Positions 8,927-16,757 of a stretch of 48,031 bases of DNA are shown here, one piece after another; position 1 is the stretch's first letter, and every line of letters begins with the position of its first letter. The DNA lies in assembly GCA_023666965.1 (NCBI GenBank), contig JAMPAZ010000009.1, forward strand, positions 1-48,031, written 5' to 3'. The notes beneath the pieces were generated by a model that saw only the letters and a program-made list of their open reading frames with translations, searched no databases and was not told the origin of the DNA. Made by a program: the position numbers and the translations under genes. Source of the stretch: Muribaculum sp. (GTDB lineage: Bacteria > Bacteroidota > Bacteroidia > Bacteroidales > Muribaculaceae).

Positions 8927-8958
8927 GTGCCTCCGACACGCTCCGGGGGCACTTTTTT
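8927..8958 (+). terminator. Terminator-like hairpin between the FadL-like gene and the helicase
   Basis: GTGCCTCCG (8927-8935) pairs with CGGGGGCAC (8944-8952), with one G-T wobble, followed by six T. It probably ends the upstream OMP transcript. Because a TAnnTTTG box precedes it, it could also act as a 5' attenuator for the helicase gene starting at 8970. Confidence 0.7.
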
Positions 8959-8969
8959 AGTGAAGCTAA

Positions 8970-10982
8970 ATGATGCCGTCCGAAATTAAGAATATAGATC
9001 TTGACAATGCGGAGTTTCAGAATGCGTGGAAACTGATTCGGTTCACCCGCCAGTCCATTTTCCTGACAGGAAAAGCCGGAACCGGCAAGTCTACGTTCCT
9101 GCGCTATGTATGTGAAAACACTGCAAAGAAGTTCGTTGTGCTCGCCCCAACCGGTATAGCGGCCGTGAATGTCGGCGGACAGACATTGCATTCGTTTTTC
9201 CGAATCCCGTTCAAGCCGCTACTGCCCGACGACCCTGAGTTTGATGTGAAAAGATTCAAGTCAAGAATGAAGTATCCTAAGCCTCTTCAGAAGCTCATCC
9301 AAGAGCTCGACTTGATAATCATCGACGAGATATCCATGGTGAGAGCCGACATAATCGACTTCATTGACAAAGCCCTCAGAATATATTCGGGCAATATGAG
9401 GGAACCTTTCGGAGGTAAACAGCTTCTGCTCGTGGGCGACATTTTTCAGCTCGAACCGGTGGTAACCGGCGACATGCGCGATATTTTATCCCACACATAT
9501 CCCCAACAGTTTTTCTTCTGTGCAAAGGCTTTCTCACAACTGAGCATTGTGCCCATCGAGTTGACAAAAGTCTATCGGCAGACCGACTCCTGCTTTATTG
9601 ATATGCTTGACCGAATCCGTATCGGCCGGCCATTGCCGTCCGACATAAGTATGCTCAACGATCGTATTGTGCCCTCCGGCGAAGCGTTTGCCGATGGCGG
9701 CGCAATGGTTATGACGCTCGCCACGAAACGCGACATGGTGGATGCCATCAACGATTCTCATCTTGCCGAACTTGCCTCGCCAGAGGTATGCATTGAGGGA
9801 ACTATTTCGGGCGATTTTCCCGAAAACTCATTGCCTAATCCGCTTGAACTTGTCTTAAAGGTTGGTGCGCAGGTTGTTTTCGTCAAGAACGACCCCGACC
9901 GCCGTTGGGTAAATGGAACCCTCGGACGTGTCTATATGGTCAACGAAGACAGTGTGATGGTCGAGACGGAAGATGGCGAGAAGCATCAGGTAGAGCCTGC
10001 CGTATGGAGCAATGTGCGCTACACCTACAATGAAGCTGAGAAGAAAGTCGAAGAGGAAGTCCTTGGCACGTTTACGCAGATTCCTCTCAAACTCGCCTGG
10101 GCGCTTACCATACACAAAAGTCAAGGACTTACATTCAAGGATGTCGTGATTGACCTTGGTCGGGGCACGTTCAGCGGAGGTCAAGCCTACGTGGCTCTAA
10201 GCCGGTGTCGCAGCCTTGCAGGTCTAAGGCTCGTCAGTACGATTAACGAACGTGACATTTTTGTCAATCCCGCCGTGGTGCGTTTCAGTCGCATGTTCAA
10301 CGATGACTCTGTCATTAATGATGCTCTCGAACGTGCCAAGGCCGACGATGCTTATTCCGAGGCACTCGATGCCGTTAAACGCTCCGACCTCCTAACCGCC
10401 TTTGATCGTTTCACGGAAGCATTGCGCCTGCGAAACGAACTTGACAATCAGCTTTTGATGCGTTTTGCACGCCGAAAACTCGCCTCCCTGTCATCCTTCA
10501 AGCGAAAAGCCGATGAATTGCAGTCCGAACTCGATGCCTCTACTGAGAAACTGCATCGCTTGGCGTTGGAATATGTTGCCATGGGTGATGAATGCCGTCG
10601 CGAGGGGATGGATCCCACTCCGATTCTCGCCAACTACGATAAAGCACTCGACCTATGGCCCGAAAATGTCAAGGCGTGGATGGGGAAGGGACTTACCTAT
10701 TCCGGTATTTCTGACGATGACCTTGCTTGCGCGTGTTTCCGTAAAGTGCAAGAATTAGACCCTAAGAACTTTCTCGCTCCTTTCATGCTCGGAAATGTGG
10801 CATTTACGTCAGGTGAATATGCTGAAGCTCTAAACCAGTATCTTATCGCGCTCTCAATCGATGACACTCAGCCGCATCTCCATGACCGGTTGGCCGAGCT
10901 CTACGATAAAGTCGACGATATATCTTCCGCCGATGAGCATCGGGTAAAAGCTAAGGCTCTGCGAAAAAAGCGCCGTAAATGA
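8970..10982 (+). CDS. PIF1/RecD-like superfamily 1 helicase with C-terminal TPR region
   Basis: The protein has 670 residues. Walker A is GKAGTGKSTF (about residues 34-43) and Walker B is LIIIDEISMV. GDIFQLEPV corresponds to the motif III region. The C-terminal RecD/PIF1 (UvrD_C_2) block contains LAWALTIHKSQGLTF, then GQAYVALSRCRS, the motif that couples ATP hydrolysis to strand movement. From about residue 450 the sequence changes to helical repeats of the TPR type (for example ALDLWPENVKAWMGKG), suggesting a protein-interaction tail. The start is either of two adjacent ATGs (8970 or 8973). It probably unwinds DNA 5' to 3' in recombination or repair, which agrees with recF 24 bp downstream. 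The specific role is not known. Confidence 0.88.
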   Translation: MMPSEIKNIDLDNAEFQNAWKLIRFTRQSIFLTGKAGTGKSTFLRYVCENTAKKFVVLAPTGIAAVNVGGQTLHSFFRIPFKPLLPDDPEFDVKRFKSRMKYPKPLQKLIQELDLIIIDEISMVRADIIDFIDKALRIYSGNMREPFGGKQLLLVGDIFQLEPVVTGDMRDILSHTYPQQFFFCAKAFSQLSIVPIELTKVYRQTDSCFIDMLDRIRIGRPLPSDISMLNDRIVPSGEAFADGGAMVMTLATKRDMVDAINDSHLAELASPEVCIEGTISGDFPENSLPNPLELVLKVGAQVVFVKNDPDRRWVNGTLGRVYMVNEDSVMVETEDGEKHQVEPAVWSNVRYTYNEAEKKVEEEVLGTFTQIPLKLAWALTIHKSQGLTFKDVVIDLGRGTFSGGQAYVALSRCRSLAGLRLVSTINERDIFVNPAVVRFSRMFNDDSVINDALERAKADDAYSEALDAVKRSDLLTAFDRFTEALRLRNELDNQLLMRFARRKLASLSSFKRKADELQSELDASTEKLHRLALEYVAMGDECRREGMDPTPILANYDKALDLWPENVKAWMGKGLTYSGISDDDLACACFRKVQELDPKNFLAPFMLGNVAFTSGEYAEALNQYLIALSIDDTQPHLHDRLAELYDKVDDISSADEHRVKAKALRKKRRK

Positions 10983-10993
10983 GAAAAATTCAG

Positions 10994-11001
10994 TACTTTT
11001 G
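10994..11001 (+). promoter_or_regulatory. Promoter -7 box of recF, 6 bp before the start codon
   Basis: TACTTTTG ends at 11001 and the recF ATG begins at 11007. Since this box normally sits about 5-6 bp before the transcription start, the mRNA would begin at or next to the A of ATG. No -33 TTTG is seen at the standard distance. Confidence 0.5.
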
Positions 11002-11006
11002 TATCT

Positions 11007-12113
11007 ATGATACTTAAGCGGATTAAGATATGCAATTTCAAGAACATCGGTGATGCCGACCTTGAATTTTCCCCTAAAGTCAACGGCTTTTTGGGTAATA
11101 ATGGTATGGGTAAAAGCAACCTGCTTGATGCCATTTACTACTTGAGTTTCTGCAAGAGCTTTTCCGGAATGACCGATTCGATGCTCTTGCGCCGTGGTGA
11201 AGACTTCATGCTCGTGCAGGGAGCATATCTCCGGCGCGGACTCGACGAAGATGTGTCTATTGGCATGAACCGCGGCAAGCGAAAGAGCCTGCGCCGACAA
11301 GGCAAGGAATATCAGCGCCTCTCAGCGCACATAGGGGCTTTTCCGTTAGTCATGTCCTCTCCCGAGGACATCGAGTTGATTCGCGGTTCCTCTGATTCGC
11401 GTCGCCGGCTCATGGACATGGTCATTTCTCAAAGCGACCACATTTACCTCGACGAACTTATTCGCTATGGCAGGGCGCTGGAACAACGCAACAAGCTCCT
11501 GCGCGACGGCGTGACAGATCGCAATCTGTTTCTTGCCGTGGAGATTGCCATGGAGCGGGCTGCCGCATACATCCATTCGGCCCGTGCGGATTGGATTGAA
11601 AAGTTGACCGCCATCTTCCGTAGATATTATGAATCCATCGCCGGCACTTCCGAGCAGGTGTCTCTCACTTACGACAGTTCTCTTAACGCTCCCGGATCTT
11701 CTATGTCGGCGTTGCTCGACTCTGCCCGTCACCGCGACGAATTGCTCCGCCACACATCCGTCGGACCCCATCGCGACGACATTGAGATGCTCATTGACGG
11801 AATGCCAATGCGACGTGCCGCCTCCCAGGGGCAGTGCAAGACCTACTCAATAGCTCTTCGCCTTGCCCAGTACGACTTTCTCTATTCCACGCTCGACGGT
11901 ATAAAGCCGTTGCTCCTTCTCGACGATATTTTCGACAAACTCGACACCTCACGAGTGGAAAAGATCATGAAGGTAGTGACGGGTTCCGGATTCGGTCAGA
12001 TATTTGTCACCGATACCAATCGAACCCATCTCGATGAAATCATGTCGCATACGGCCGGCGACTATTCGTTGTGGAACGTAGCCGACGGCACATTCAATCC
12101 CCTTTCCCACTGA
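11007..12113 (+). CDS. recF: DNA replication and repair protein RecF
   Basis: This 368-residue protein has the normal RecF length. It has an SMC-like ATPase head: Walker A GNNGMGKSNLL near residue 32, the signature region ASQGQCKTYSIALRLAQ near 280, and Walker B PLLLLDDIFDKLD. RecF binds single-/double-strand junctions and helps RecR/RecO load RecA at gaps. The next gene, a DUF721/DciA-like protein, starts 6 bp after the stop, so the two are co-transcribed. recF has its own TAnnTTTG box overlapping the end of the helicase gene spacer. Confidence 0.97.
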   Translation: MILKRIKICNFKNIGDADLEFSPKVNGFLGNNGMGKSNLLDAIYYLSFCKSFSGMTDSMLLRRGEDFMLVQGAYLRRGLDEDVSIGMNRGKRKSLRRQGKEYQRLSAHIGAFPLVMSSPEDIELIRGSSDSRRRLMDMVISQSDHIYLDELIRYGRALEQRNKLLRDGVTDRNLFLAVEIAMERAAAYIHSARADWIEKLTAIFRRYYESIAGTSEQVSLTYDSSLNAPGSSMSALLDSARHRDELLRHTSVGPHRDDIEMLIDGMPMRRAASQGQCKTYSIALRLAQYDFLYSTLDGIKPLLLLDDIFDKLDTSRVEKIMKVVTGSGFGQIFVTDTNRTHLDEIMSHTAGDYSLWNVADGTFNPLSH

Positions 12114-12118
12114 TTGCA

Positions 12119-12409
12119 ATGAAGCGTACCGAACCACGTCTGCTTAACGACATAATCACAGACTATCTGCGCGCCGACGGAATGGAGCAGACCCACAACG
12201 AGCAGAAAGCCGCCTATCTTTGGCCTGAAGTAGTAGGTCCCGGAATCAACCGCTACACAACGCGTCGGTTTGTTCGGCAGGGGGTCATGCACGTCTACAT
12301 TAGTTCCGCATCTCTGAAGAGCGAACTTTCTTTTCACAGGGAGCGCCTTGTCCAAGCCCTCAACCGCGCTGTCGGCAGCCCAGTCATAACCTCCATCCAA
12401 TTCCACTGA
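12119..12409 (+). CDS. DUF721 / DciA-like protein
   Basis: The protein has 96 residues from ATG 12119; a longer frame from 12071 would overlap recF and add no conserved sequence. It has the DUF721 core: a helix with LLNDIITDYLRADGM, then AAYLWPEVVGPGINRYTT, and the beta segment GVMHVYISSASLKSELSFHR. DciA proteins load or assist the replicative helicase in bacteria without DnaC, and DUF721 genes often follow recF. Position and motifs agree with this role, but the family is diverse. The stop is followed by a gene-free gap to 12748. Confidence 0.87.
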   Translation: MKRTEPRLLNDIITDYLRADGMEQTHNEQKAAYLWPEVVGPGINRYTTRRFVRQGVMHVYISSASLKSELSFHRERLVQALNRAVGSPVITSIQFH

Positions 12410-12748
12410 CCGAACCGATTGTCCTGAATTGCGATTATGGGTGTATCGGATTCTCCGATTCGTGCAAAATTAGTTCCGCTATATGTATTATATGGACAAT
12501 TATAGTTTATCCATACATTATGCCGGCAATGCATATTGAGCGATGCTAAACCGTGGAATCTCTGTGTAACCGGGGATTCGCATTCGCTCACACCCCGGAT
12601 ACATAGAGATTTTAAAATTTTTCGACCTAATATGATTTTGGAGCCATAAATTTTAAGTGGCTTACGGGAGATTCTATGACGAAAGAGATTTGTTAAAAGT
12701 TTATACCGAAGATGTTGCAAATAGTGTGCGTGGTACAAACTTAAAGGT
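12410..12748. other. Gene-free gap with REP-like repeat
   Basis: This 339-bp stretch has no credible reading frame. It holds one copy of the 42-bp palindromic repeat at 12558-12610, a small hairpin (TATGGA/TCCATA near 12491-12512) and a minus-strand TAnnTTTG match at 12465-12472 (CAAAATTA on plus) that would point antisense into the DUF721 gene. The rest shows nothing that I recognise. Confidence 0.5.
12558..12610 (+). repeat. REP-like palindromic repeat, copy A
   Basis: An imperfect 18-bp inverted repeat: ATCTCTGTGTAACCGGGG on the left and CCCCGGATACATAGAGAT on the right, 16 of 18 positions pairing. The 17-nt loop contains TTCGCATTCGCTCAC. The same core occurs at 21635-21675 (inverted), 21799-21840 and 43529-43570. 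Confidence 0.8.
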
Positions 12749-13255
12749 TTATTGGCGGAGAGAGCGCTTGACGCGGATGCCCGGACGTATGAGGAGCGAG
12801 AAGGCCGTCGAACGGCTCATATCCTCTGAAATGTACTGGATGTGGTAATTGCCACGCAGGTGCAGTCCCGAGAGGTCGAAGCTGACCGGTCCTTGATATG
12901 GTAAGCCCTGTCCACCTACAAGACGTTCTTTTATGGTGATGTCCATCCCTTTTATTGTGATGGCAAGTGCAATCGACGAACCATCGGTTCGCAGCAATCC
13001 ATCAAACCCTCGGCGGGAGAACATTGGTCCTGAGTCACCGACATGTACTTCCAAATGCGCCCCACCGTCATTGTCGGAGATGGCAGCTTCGCCGATAAAT
13101 CCCGAACTCGTCTCGTCATACGTCCCCTTTATGAAATAAGTCGTTGCGGCATGGCGCGGTTGCGGACGTATCACTGCCGCCACTACCGCCATGGCAATGA
13201 TGAATCCTATCACACACCATTCCACGGTTCCCAACGCTATCCATAACTGTATCAT
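12749..13255 (-). CDS. Membrane-anchored protein of unknown function
   Basis: This 168-residue protein begins with a hydrophobic segment (about residues 8-30, VEWCVIGFIIAMAVVAAVI), probably an uncleaved signal anchor. A soluble domain with beta-strand and Gly-rich patterns follows (YFIKGTYDETSSGFIGEA, LEVHVGDSGPMFSRRGF, GMDITIKERL, VSFDLSGLHLRGNYHIQY), and the C-terminus is basic. No catalytic motif is seen and I do not recognise the family. The gene is divergent from mscS, and TATCTTTG ends 6 bp before its start codon, suggesting a leaderless transcript. The topology would place the domain in the periplasm. Confidence 0.75.
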   Translation of the reverse strand: MIQLWIALGTVEWCVIGFIIAMAVVAAVIRPQPRHAATTYFIKGTYDETSSGFIGEAAISDNDGGAHLEVHVGDSGPMFSRRGFDGLLRTDGSSIALAITIKGMDITIKERLVGGQGLPYQGPVSFDLSGLHLRGNYHIQYISEDMSRSTAFSLLIRPGIRVKRSLRQ

Positions 13256-13260
13256 ATCGA

Positions 13261-13268
13261 CAAAGATA
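13261..13268 (-). promoter_or_regulatory. Promoter -7 box of the membrane-anchored unknown
   Basis: On the minus strand this reads TATCTTTG. Its final G (13261) lies 6 bp from the A of ATG (13255), the same spacing as at recF and the SpoU methyltransferase. Confidence 0.5.
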
Positions 13269-13365
13269 CTCTTTTTTATTCTGAACTCTTACATATAGGC
13301 GCACGTTATTTCTACGTTACGTCTGCCACCGCGGCGTAGGTATGTACAACTATTTATTTTGAGAG

Positions 13366-14811
13366 ATGGTTCAACTTCTTATTCCCCGACATGCATTGGC
13401 ATCATGGCTGTTGAAAGTCATCGACAACTTTCTGACCACGATTGGATTGACTCGTTCCGGTACTGCCGAACAGATCGTATACACGATAGTGGTTATCGGT
13501 GTGGCATTGCTTTTAGGATGGATTATACGTAAAATCGTGGTTTTAATTCTACAAAAGATTGTCTACCGCCGTCGCACCATGTTGATAGAAGATCTGCAGC
13601 GCGAGGAGATTATTAGAAAAAGCACTCATATAATTCCCCCCTTAGTATTTCTTGCTTTAATACCTTTTGCGTTTGAGACCGATCCGAAGACGCTCTCTTA
13701 TATAGTTCGGTTTGTGCTGATTTATTTCCTGATTGTTCTCGGGTGGACTATCTGTGCTGTTTTTAATATTGTGTGGTCGTATTATGACAGACGTGAAAAC
13801 ATAAAGAAGCTGCCTTTGAGAGGGGTGCTGAACATCACTAAGGGAATTGTCTGGATTATCATAGCTATAATAATTATCTCCATTATTTTAGATAAGTCAC
13901 CCGGAACACTTTTGGCCGGACTGGGGGCATTTGCCGCTGCGTTGATGTTAATTTTTAAAGACTCGATTTTAGGGTTCGTGGCCGGTCTTCAGCTGTCGTT
14001 CAACGACATGGTGAGAGTAGGCGATTGGATTGCCGTGCCGGGAACCATTGCTAACGGCATCGTGGTGGACGTCTCGTTGACCACTGTGAAGATACGTAAT
14101 TGGAACAATACCACCCTGACAATACCGCCGTACACTCTCGTCTCTACTCCCCTTCAGAATTGGAACAAAATGAAGGAGCGCGGGCGTCGTCAGATAGAGA
14201 GTTCGCTGCTTATCGATGTCAGCACTGTCGCGCCGTCTACGCCTGAACTTCTGGACAGGCTAAAGAAGATTGATATAATGCAGGACTATATCACAGTTAA
14301 TCAGCAGTGGGCTGCAGAAGGGAAGGCTACCAGCCTGATGCAAGGCGATGTGCACGTCAACGGAAGTATCGACACAAACCTCGGACTTTTCCGTGCCTAC
14401 GTCGGTCTGTATCTGCGTCGTCACCCATACGTGTCGGTAGACTCTGGAGCCACGTGCATGGTGCGACTGCTTGAACACACTCCTAACGGCATCCCGTTGC
14501 AGGTGTTCTGCTATGTAAATACGGTCGACTGGGTCACGTTTGAGGGCATTCAGAGCGACATATTTGAGCATTTGATGGCTATTGCGCCAACTTTCGGGCT
14601 CTCGGCTTTCAGTTCTCCCACTGGCCGCGATGTCGTCAACATTGCCAATGCAAATCCGCAAGGGCTTCCGTATAACGGCACTGCGCCGGTGAATATGCCG
14701 GCATACGATCCTAAGACCAATTTTGTGATTCCTCCGAATACATCAGGCGACCCGGGATACACTTTCTCAACCGTGGCTGTCTATCCTAAGGATTTAGAGC
14801 CTGTCCCATAA
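13366..14811 (+). CDS. MscS-family mechanosensitive ion channel
   Basis: The protein has 481 residues. About five hydrophobic helices precede the MscS pore region, GTLLAGLGAFAAALMLIFKD, rich in small residues as expected for the pore-lining TM3. The MscS beta domain follows: GFVAGLQLSFNDMVRVGDWI, then GIVVDVSLTTVKIRNWNNTT with IPPYTLVSTPLQNW. The channel opens under membrane tension and releases solutes on osmotic downshock. The C-terminal ~60 residues are Pro/Asn/Gly-rich. The last four codons and the TAA stop lie inside the left terminal repeat of the element at 14797-15149, so the native C-terminus has been replaced or trimmed. Of the larger-MscS (YbdG-like) type by length. Confidence 0.92.
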   Translation: MVQLLIPRHALASWLLKVIDNFLTTIGLTRSGTAEQIVYTIVVIGVALLLGWIIRKIVVLILQKIVYRRRTMLIEDLQREEIIRKSTHIIPPLVFLALIPFAFETDPKTLSYIVRFVLIYFLIVLGWTICAVFNIVWSYYDRRENIKKLPLRGVLNITKGIVWIIIAIIIISIILDKSPGTLLAGLGAFAAALMLIFKDSILGFVAGLQLSFNDMVRVGDWIAVPGTIANGIVVDVSLTTVKIRNWNNTTLTIPPYTLVSTPLQNWNKMKERGRRQIESSLLIDVSTVAPSTPELLDRLKKIDIMQDYITVNQQWAAEGKATSLMQGDVHVNGSIDTNLGLFRAYVGLYLRRHPYVSVDSGATCMVRLLEHTPNGIPLQVFCYVNTVDWVTFEGIQSDIFEHLMAIAPTFGLSAFSSPTGRDVVNIANANPQGLPYNGTAPVNMPAYDPKTNFVIPPNTSGDPGYTFSTVAVYPKDLEPVP

Positions 14812-15149
14812 TATCTGTTAAGTCTGAGGCGGTCAGCCATTGAGTAGATTTATTCGTGAGATGAGGGAGTGTACTTGACGTACACGACCGAAGAACACGG
14901 ATAAAGATGCCAATGGATGGCCGAGGCGAAAGTAACTAGCCCTCGTTTCTGACTGGCGTTGAGGAAAGATAATGATTTCATGCATGAATAACGCAGTGGG
15001 ACAAAGAAAATTACTTTTGCTTCGCATCTCCCGGGCGCTTTTGACGCCGGCTCACGGTCACAATGCCACAGCATTGCTCCCTCTCACCGCCTCCAAAATC
15101 ACTCCGAGATATGCGACCTCAGCGTTAACATATATTATGGGACAGGCTC
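14797..15149. mobile_element. MITE-like element 1 (353 bp)
   Basis: Terminal inverted repeats begin GAGCCTGTCCCATAATAT at both ends and extend ~35 bp with few mismatches. TTA flanks each end (14794-14796 and 15150-15152) as a 3-bp target duplication. Inside are a long hairpin (14838-14915) with GTGTAC-TTGAC-GTACAC at its core (14869-14885) and an inner inverted repeat, GCGAAAGTAA (14926-14935) with TTACTTTTGC (15011-15020). No transposase is present; short frames inside look non-coding. The TWA duplication resembles that of IS5-family and PIF/Harbinger-type elements. The element is homologous to 40629-41103. Confidence 0.8.
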
Positions 15150-15310
15150 TTAGATGCATCGGCCGACGATTCCGCGCCGTCCGGTGCCGCTCCAAAGACT
15201 TAGACACCTTAATTTAATAAATATTAAAATGAGTGTATGAGAGTAAACGCAAGCCTATATGGGTGGGTTATAATATTACGAATATCTAAAAATTACAAAA
15301 ACTCCGGTTT
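15150..15310 (+). other. Leader region of the efflux operon
   Basis: An AT-rich 161-bp spacer between element 1 and the outer-membrane factor gene. No TAnnTTTG box or repressor gene is visible in it. The nearest plus-strand -7 match upstream is TACTTTTG at 15012-15019, inside the element. Confidence 0.4.
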
Positions 15311-16735
15311 ATGAGTAAAAAAATTTGGTTTCAACTATTGATGGGGCTTTTATTGTCGATGCCTGCGACGTTAGCCGCTTCGGGGCTTGACCCGGCAAAA
15401 GAGCTGACCGATTCTGTTCCCGGTCATTGGGTCTATAATGAACATTTTAATCAGGCATTGCCTACTGAGGATAATTGGTGGGCTAACCTCGACGATCCTG
15501 TTCTCGACACCCTTATCGCGTTGAGCGAGACACATAGTGCCGATGTATTGATCGCCGCCCGCAGGATTACTGTAGCGCGTCAAGCTTTAAATTCGGCCCG
15601 GTCGGCGTATATGCCCACGGTCAATTTTAGTGCGGGATGGTCAAAGTCGCGTTCTTCTGGTGCGCTCGGCGACGATCTTGTTCCGGCTACGACGGCAGAC
15701 TACTTCGATCTTGGACTTAGCATGAGCTGGGAAATCGATGTATTCGGAAAGATTTATGAAAAGTCAAAGCAACAGAAGGCTCTTTGGAATGCTTCACGCG
15801 CCGACTATGCCGCAGTGATGACCGCGCTAAGTGCTAACATTGCCAAAGCATACGTCCAACTGCGCGAATATCAAGCGCAGTGGGCTGTGGCTAAAGAGCA
15901 TATATCTTCGCAGGCCAAGATTGTGGAGATTACCGAGGCTCGCCACGAGGCAGGGCTTGCGTCGATGCTCGACGTATCGCAGGCGCGCCAAGTCTATTAT
16001 TCCACACAGGCCTCCATGCCGACGCTTGAAGCATCGATACGCAACTCCGTATATTCGATTTGCCTCCTTGTCGGAGTCTATCCAAGAGAGCTTTCTGACC
16101 TCCTTAATACGATGAGAGAGATGCCCGATTATCAGCAGATAGTCCCCGTGGGCGTACCGATGGAGCTTCTTCGCCGTCGTCCGGATATAGTGGAATCAGA
16201 GTATCAGCTCGCGGCCGCCGCTTCGGCCTTGGGAATAGCCAAGAAGGATTTTCTCCCAACGTTGACACTCAACGGCTCTATCGGAACTTCTGCGCACAAG
16301 ATAGACAATCTGTTTAAGAATCAAAGCCTTACCTATGCCATCGCGCCGACGTTGACGTGGACAGTCTTCGACGGCCTGTCCAGGAAATACAATGCCATCA
16401 GTGCTCGCGAACAGATGGAGATTGAAATCCATAGTTATAATTCGACTGTTATGACCGCCGTGGAAGAGGTCGATGTGGCTATCTCATCTTATATCGGCTC
16501 GTTGCAAAACATCGATTTTGTCGAGCAGGTGATAGAGCAGAGCCGTAAAGCTCTCGATCTGTCGGTAGACCTCTATAAGCGGGGACTTTCGCCGTTCAAC
16601 AACGTCGTGTCGGCACAAATGTCGTTGCTTGAATATCAGAACAACCTGATTTCTTCCAAAGCAAATGCACTGACTTCCCTGATCACCCTGTATGAAGCCT
16701 TGGGAGGCGGTTGGGACGCATCTTCAATTGAATAA
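15311..16735 (+). CDS. Outer-membrane efflux protein, TolC/OprM (NodT) family
   Basis: The protein has 474 residues with a signal peptide (MSKKIWFQLLMGLLLSMPATLA) and no lipobox Cys, unlike OprM. The two OEP repeats are visible. The first has DNWWANLDDPVLDTLI, then ARRITVARQALNSARSAYMPTVN and SWEIDVFGKIYE. The second has the family hallmark LLRRRPDIVESEYQLAAAAS followed by KKDFLPTLTLNG and PTLTWTVFDG. It forms the trimeric outer-membrane channel of a tripartite efflux pump. It is the first gene of a three-gene operon: the adaptor starts 22 bp downstream and the permease 16 bp after that. Putting the outer-membrane factor first is less common than adaptor-first. No TetR- or MarR-type regulator is adjacent. 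Confidence 0.95.
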   Translation: MSKKIWFQLLMGLLLSMPATLAASGLDPAKELTDSVPGHWVYNEHFNQALPTEDNWWANLDDPVLDTLIALSETHSADVLIAARRITVARQALNSARSAYMPTVNFSAGWSKSRSSGALGDDLVPATTADYFDLGLSMSWEIDVFGKIYEKSKQQKALWNASRADYAAVMTALSANIAKAYVQLREYQAQWAVAKEHISSQAKIVEITEARHEAGLASMLDVSQARQVYYSTQASMPTLEASIRNSVYSICLLVGVYPRELSDLLNTMREMPDYQQIVPVGVPMELLRRRPDIVESEYQLAAAASALGIAKKDFLPTLTLNGSIGTSAHKIDNLFKNQSLTYAIAPTLTWTVFDGLSRKYNAISAREQMEIEIHSYNSTVMTAVEEVDVAISSYIGSLQNIDFVEQVIEQSRKALDLSVDLYKRGLSPFNNVVSAQMSLLEYQNNLISSKANALTSLITLYEALGGGWDASSIE

Positions 16736-16757
16736 TCCACTATAAAAAATTACATAT

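Noticed and set aside
12465-12472. Minus-strand TAnnTTTG match after the DUF721 gene as an antisense promoter
   Set aside because: No -33 partner and no downstream minus-strand gene; probably chance in AT-rich DNA.
14850-15217. Short frames on both strands within and just past element 1
   Set aside because: They span the hairpin and TIR of the repeat, and element 2 has no homologous frame in the same register, so they are by-products of the element.
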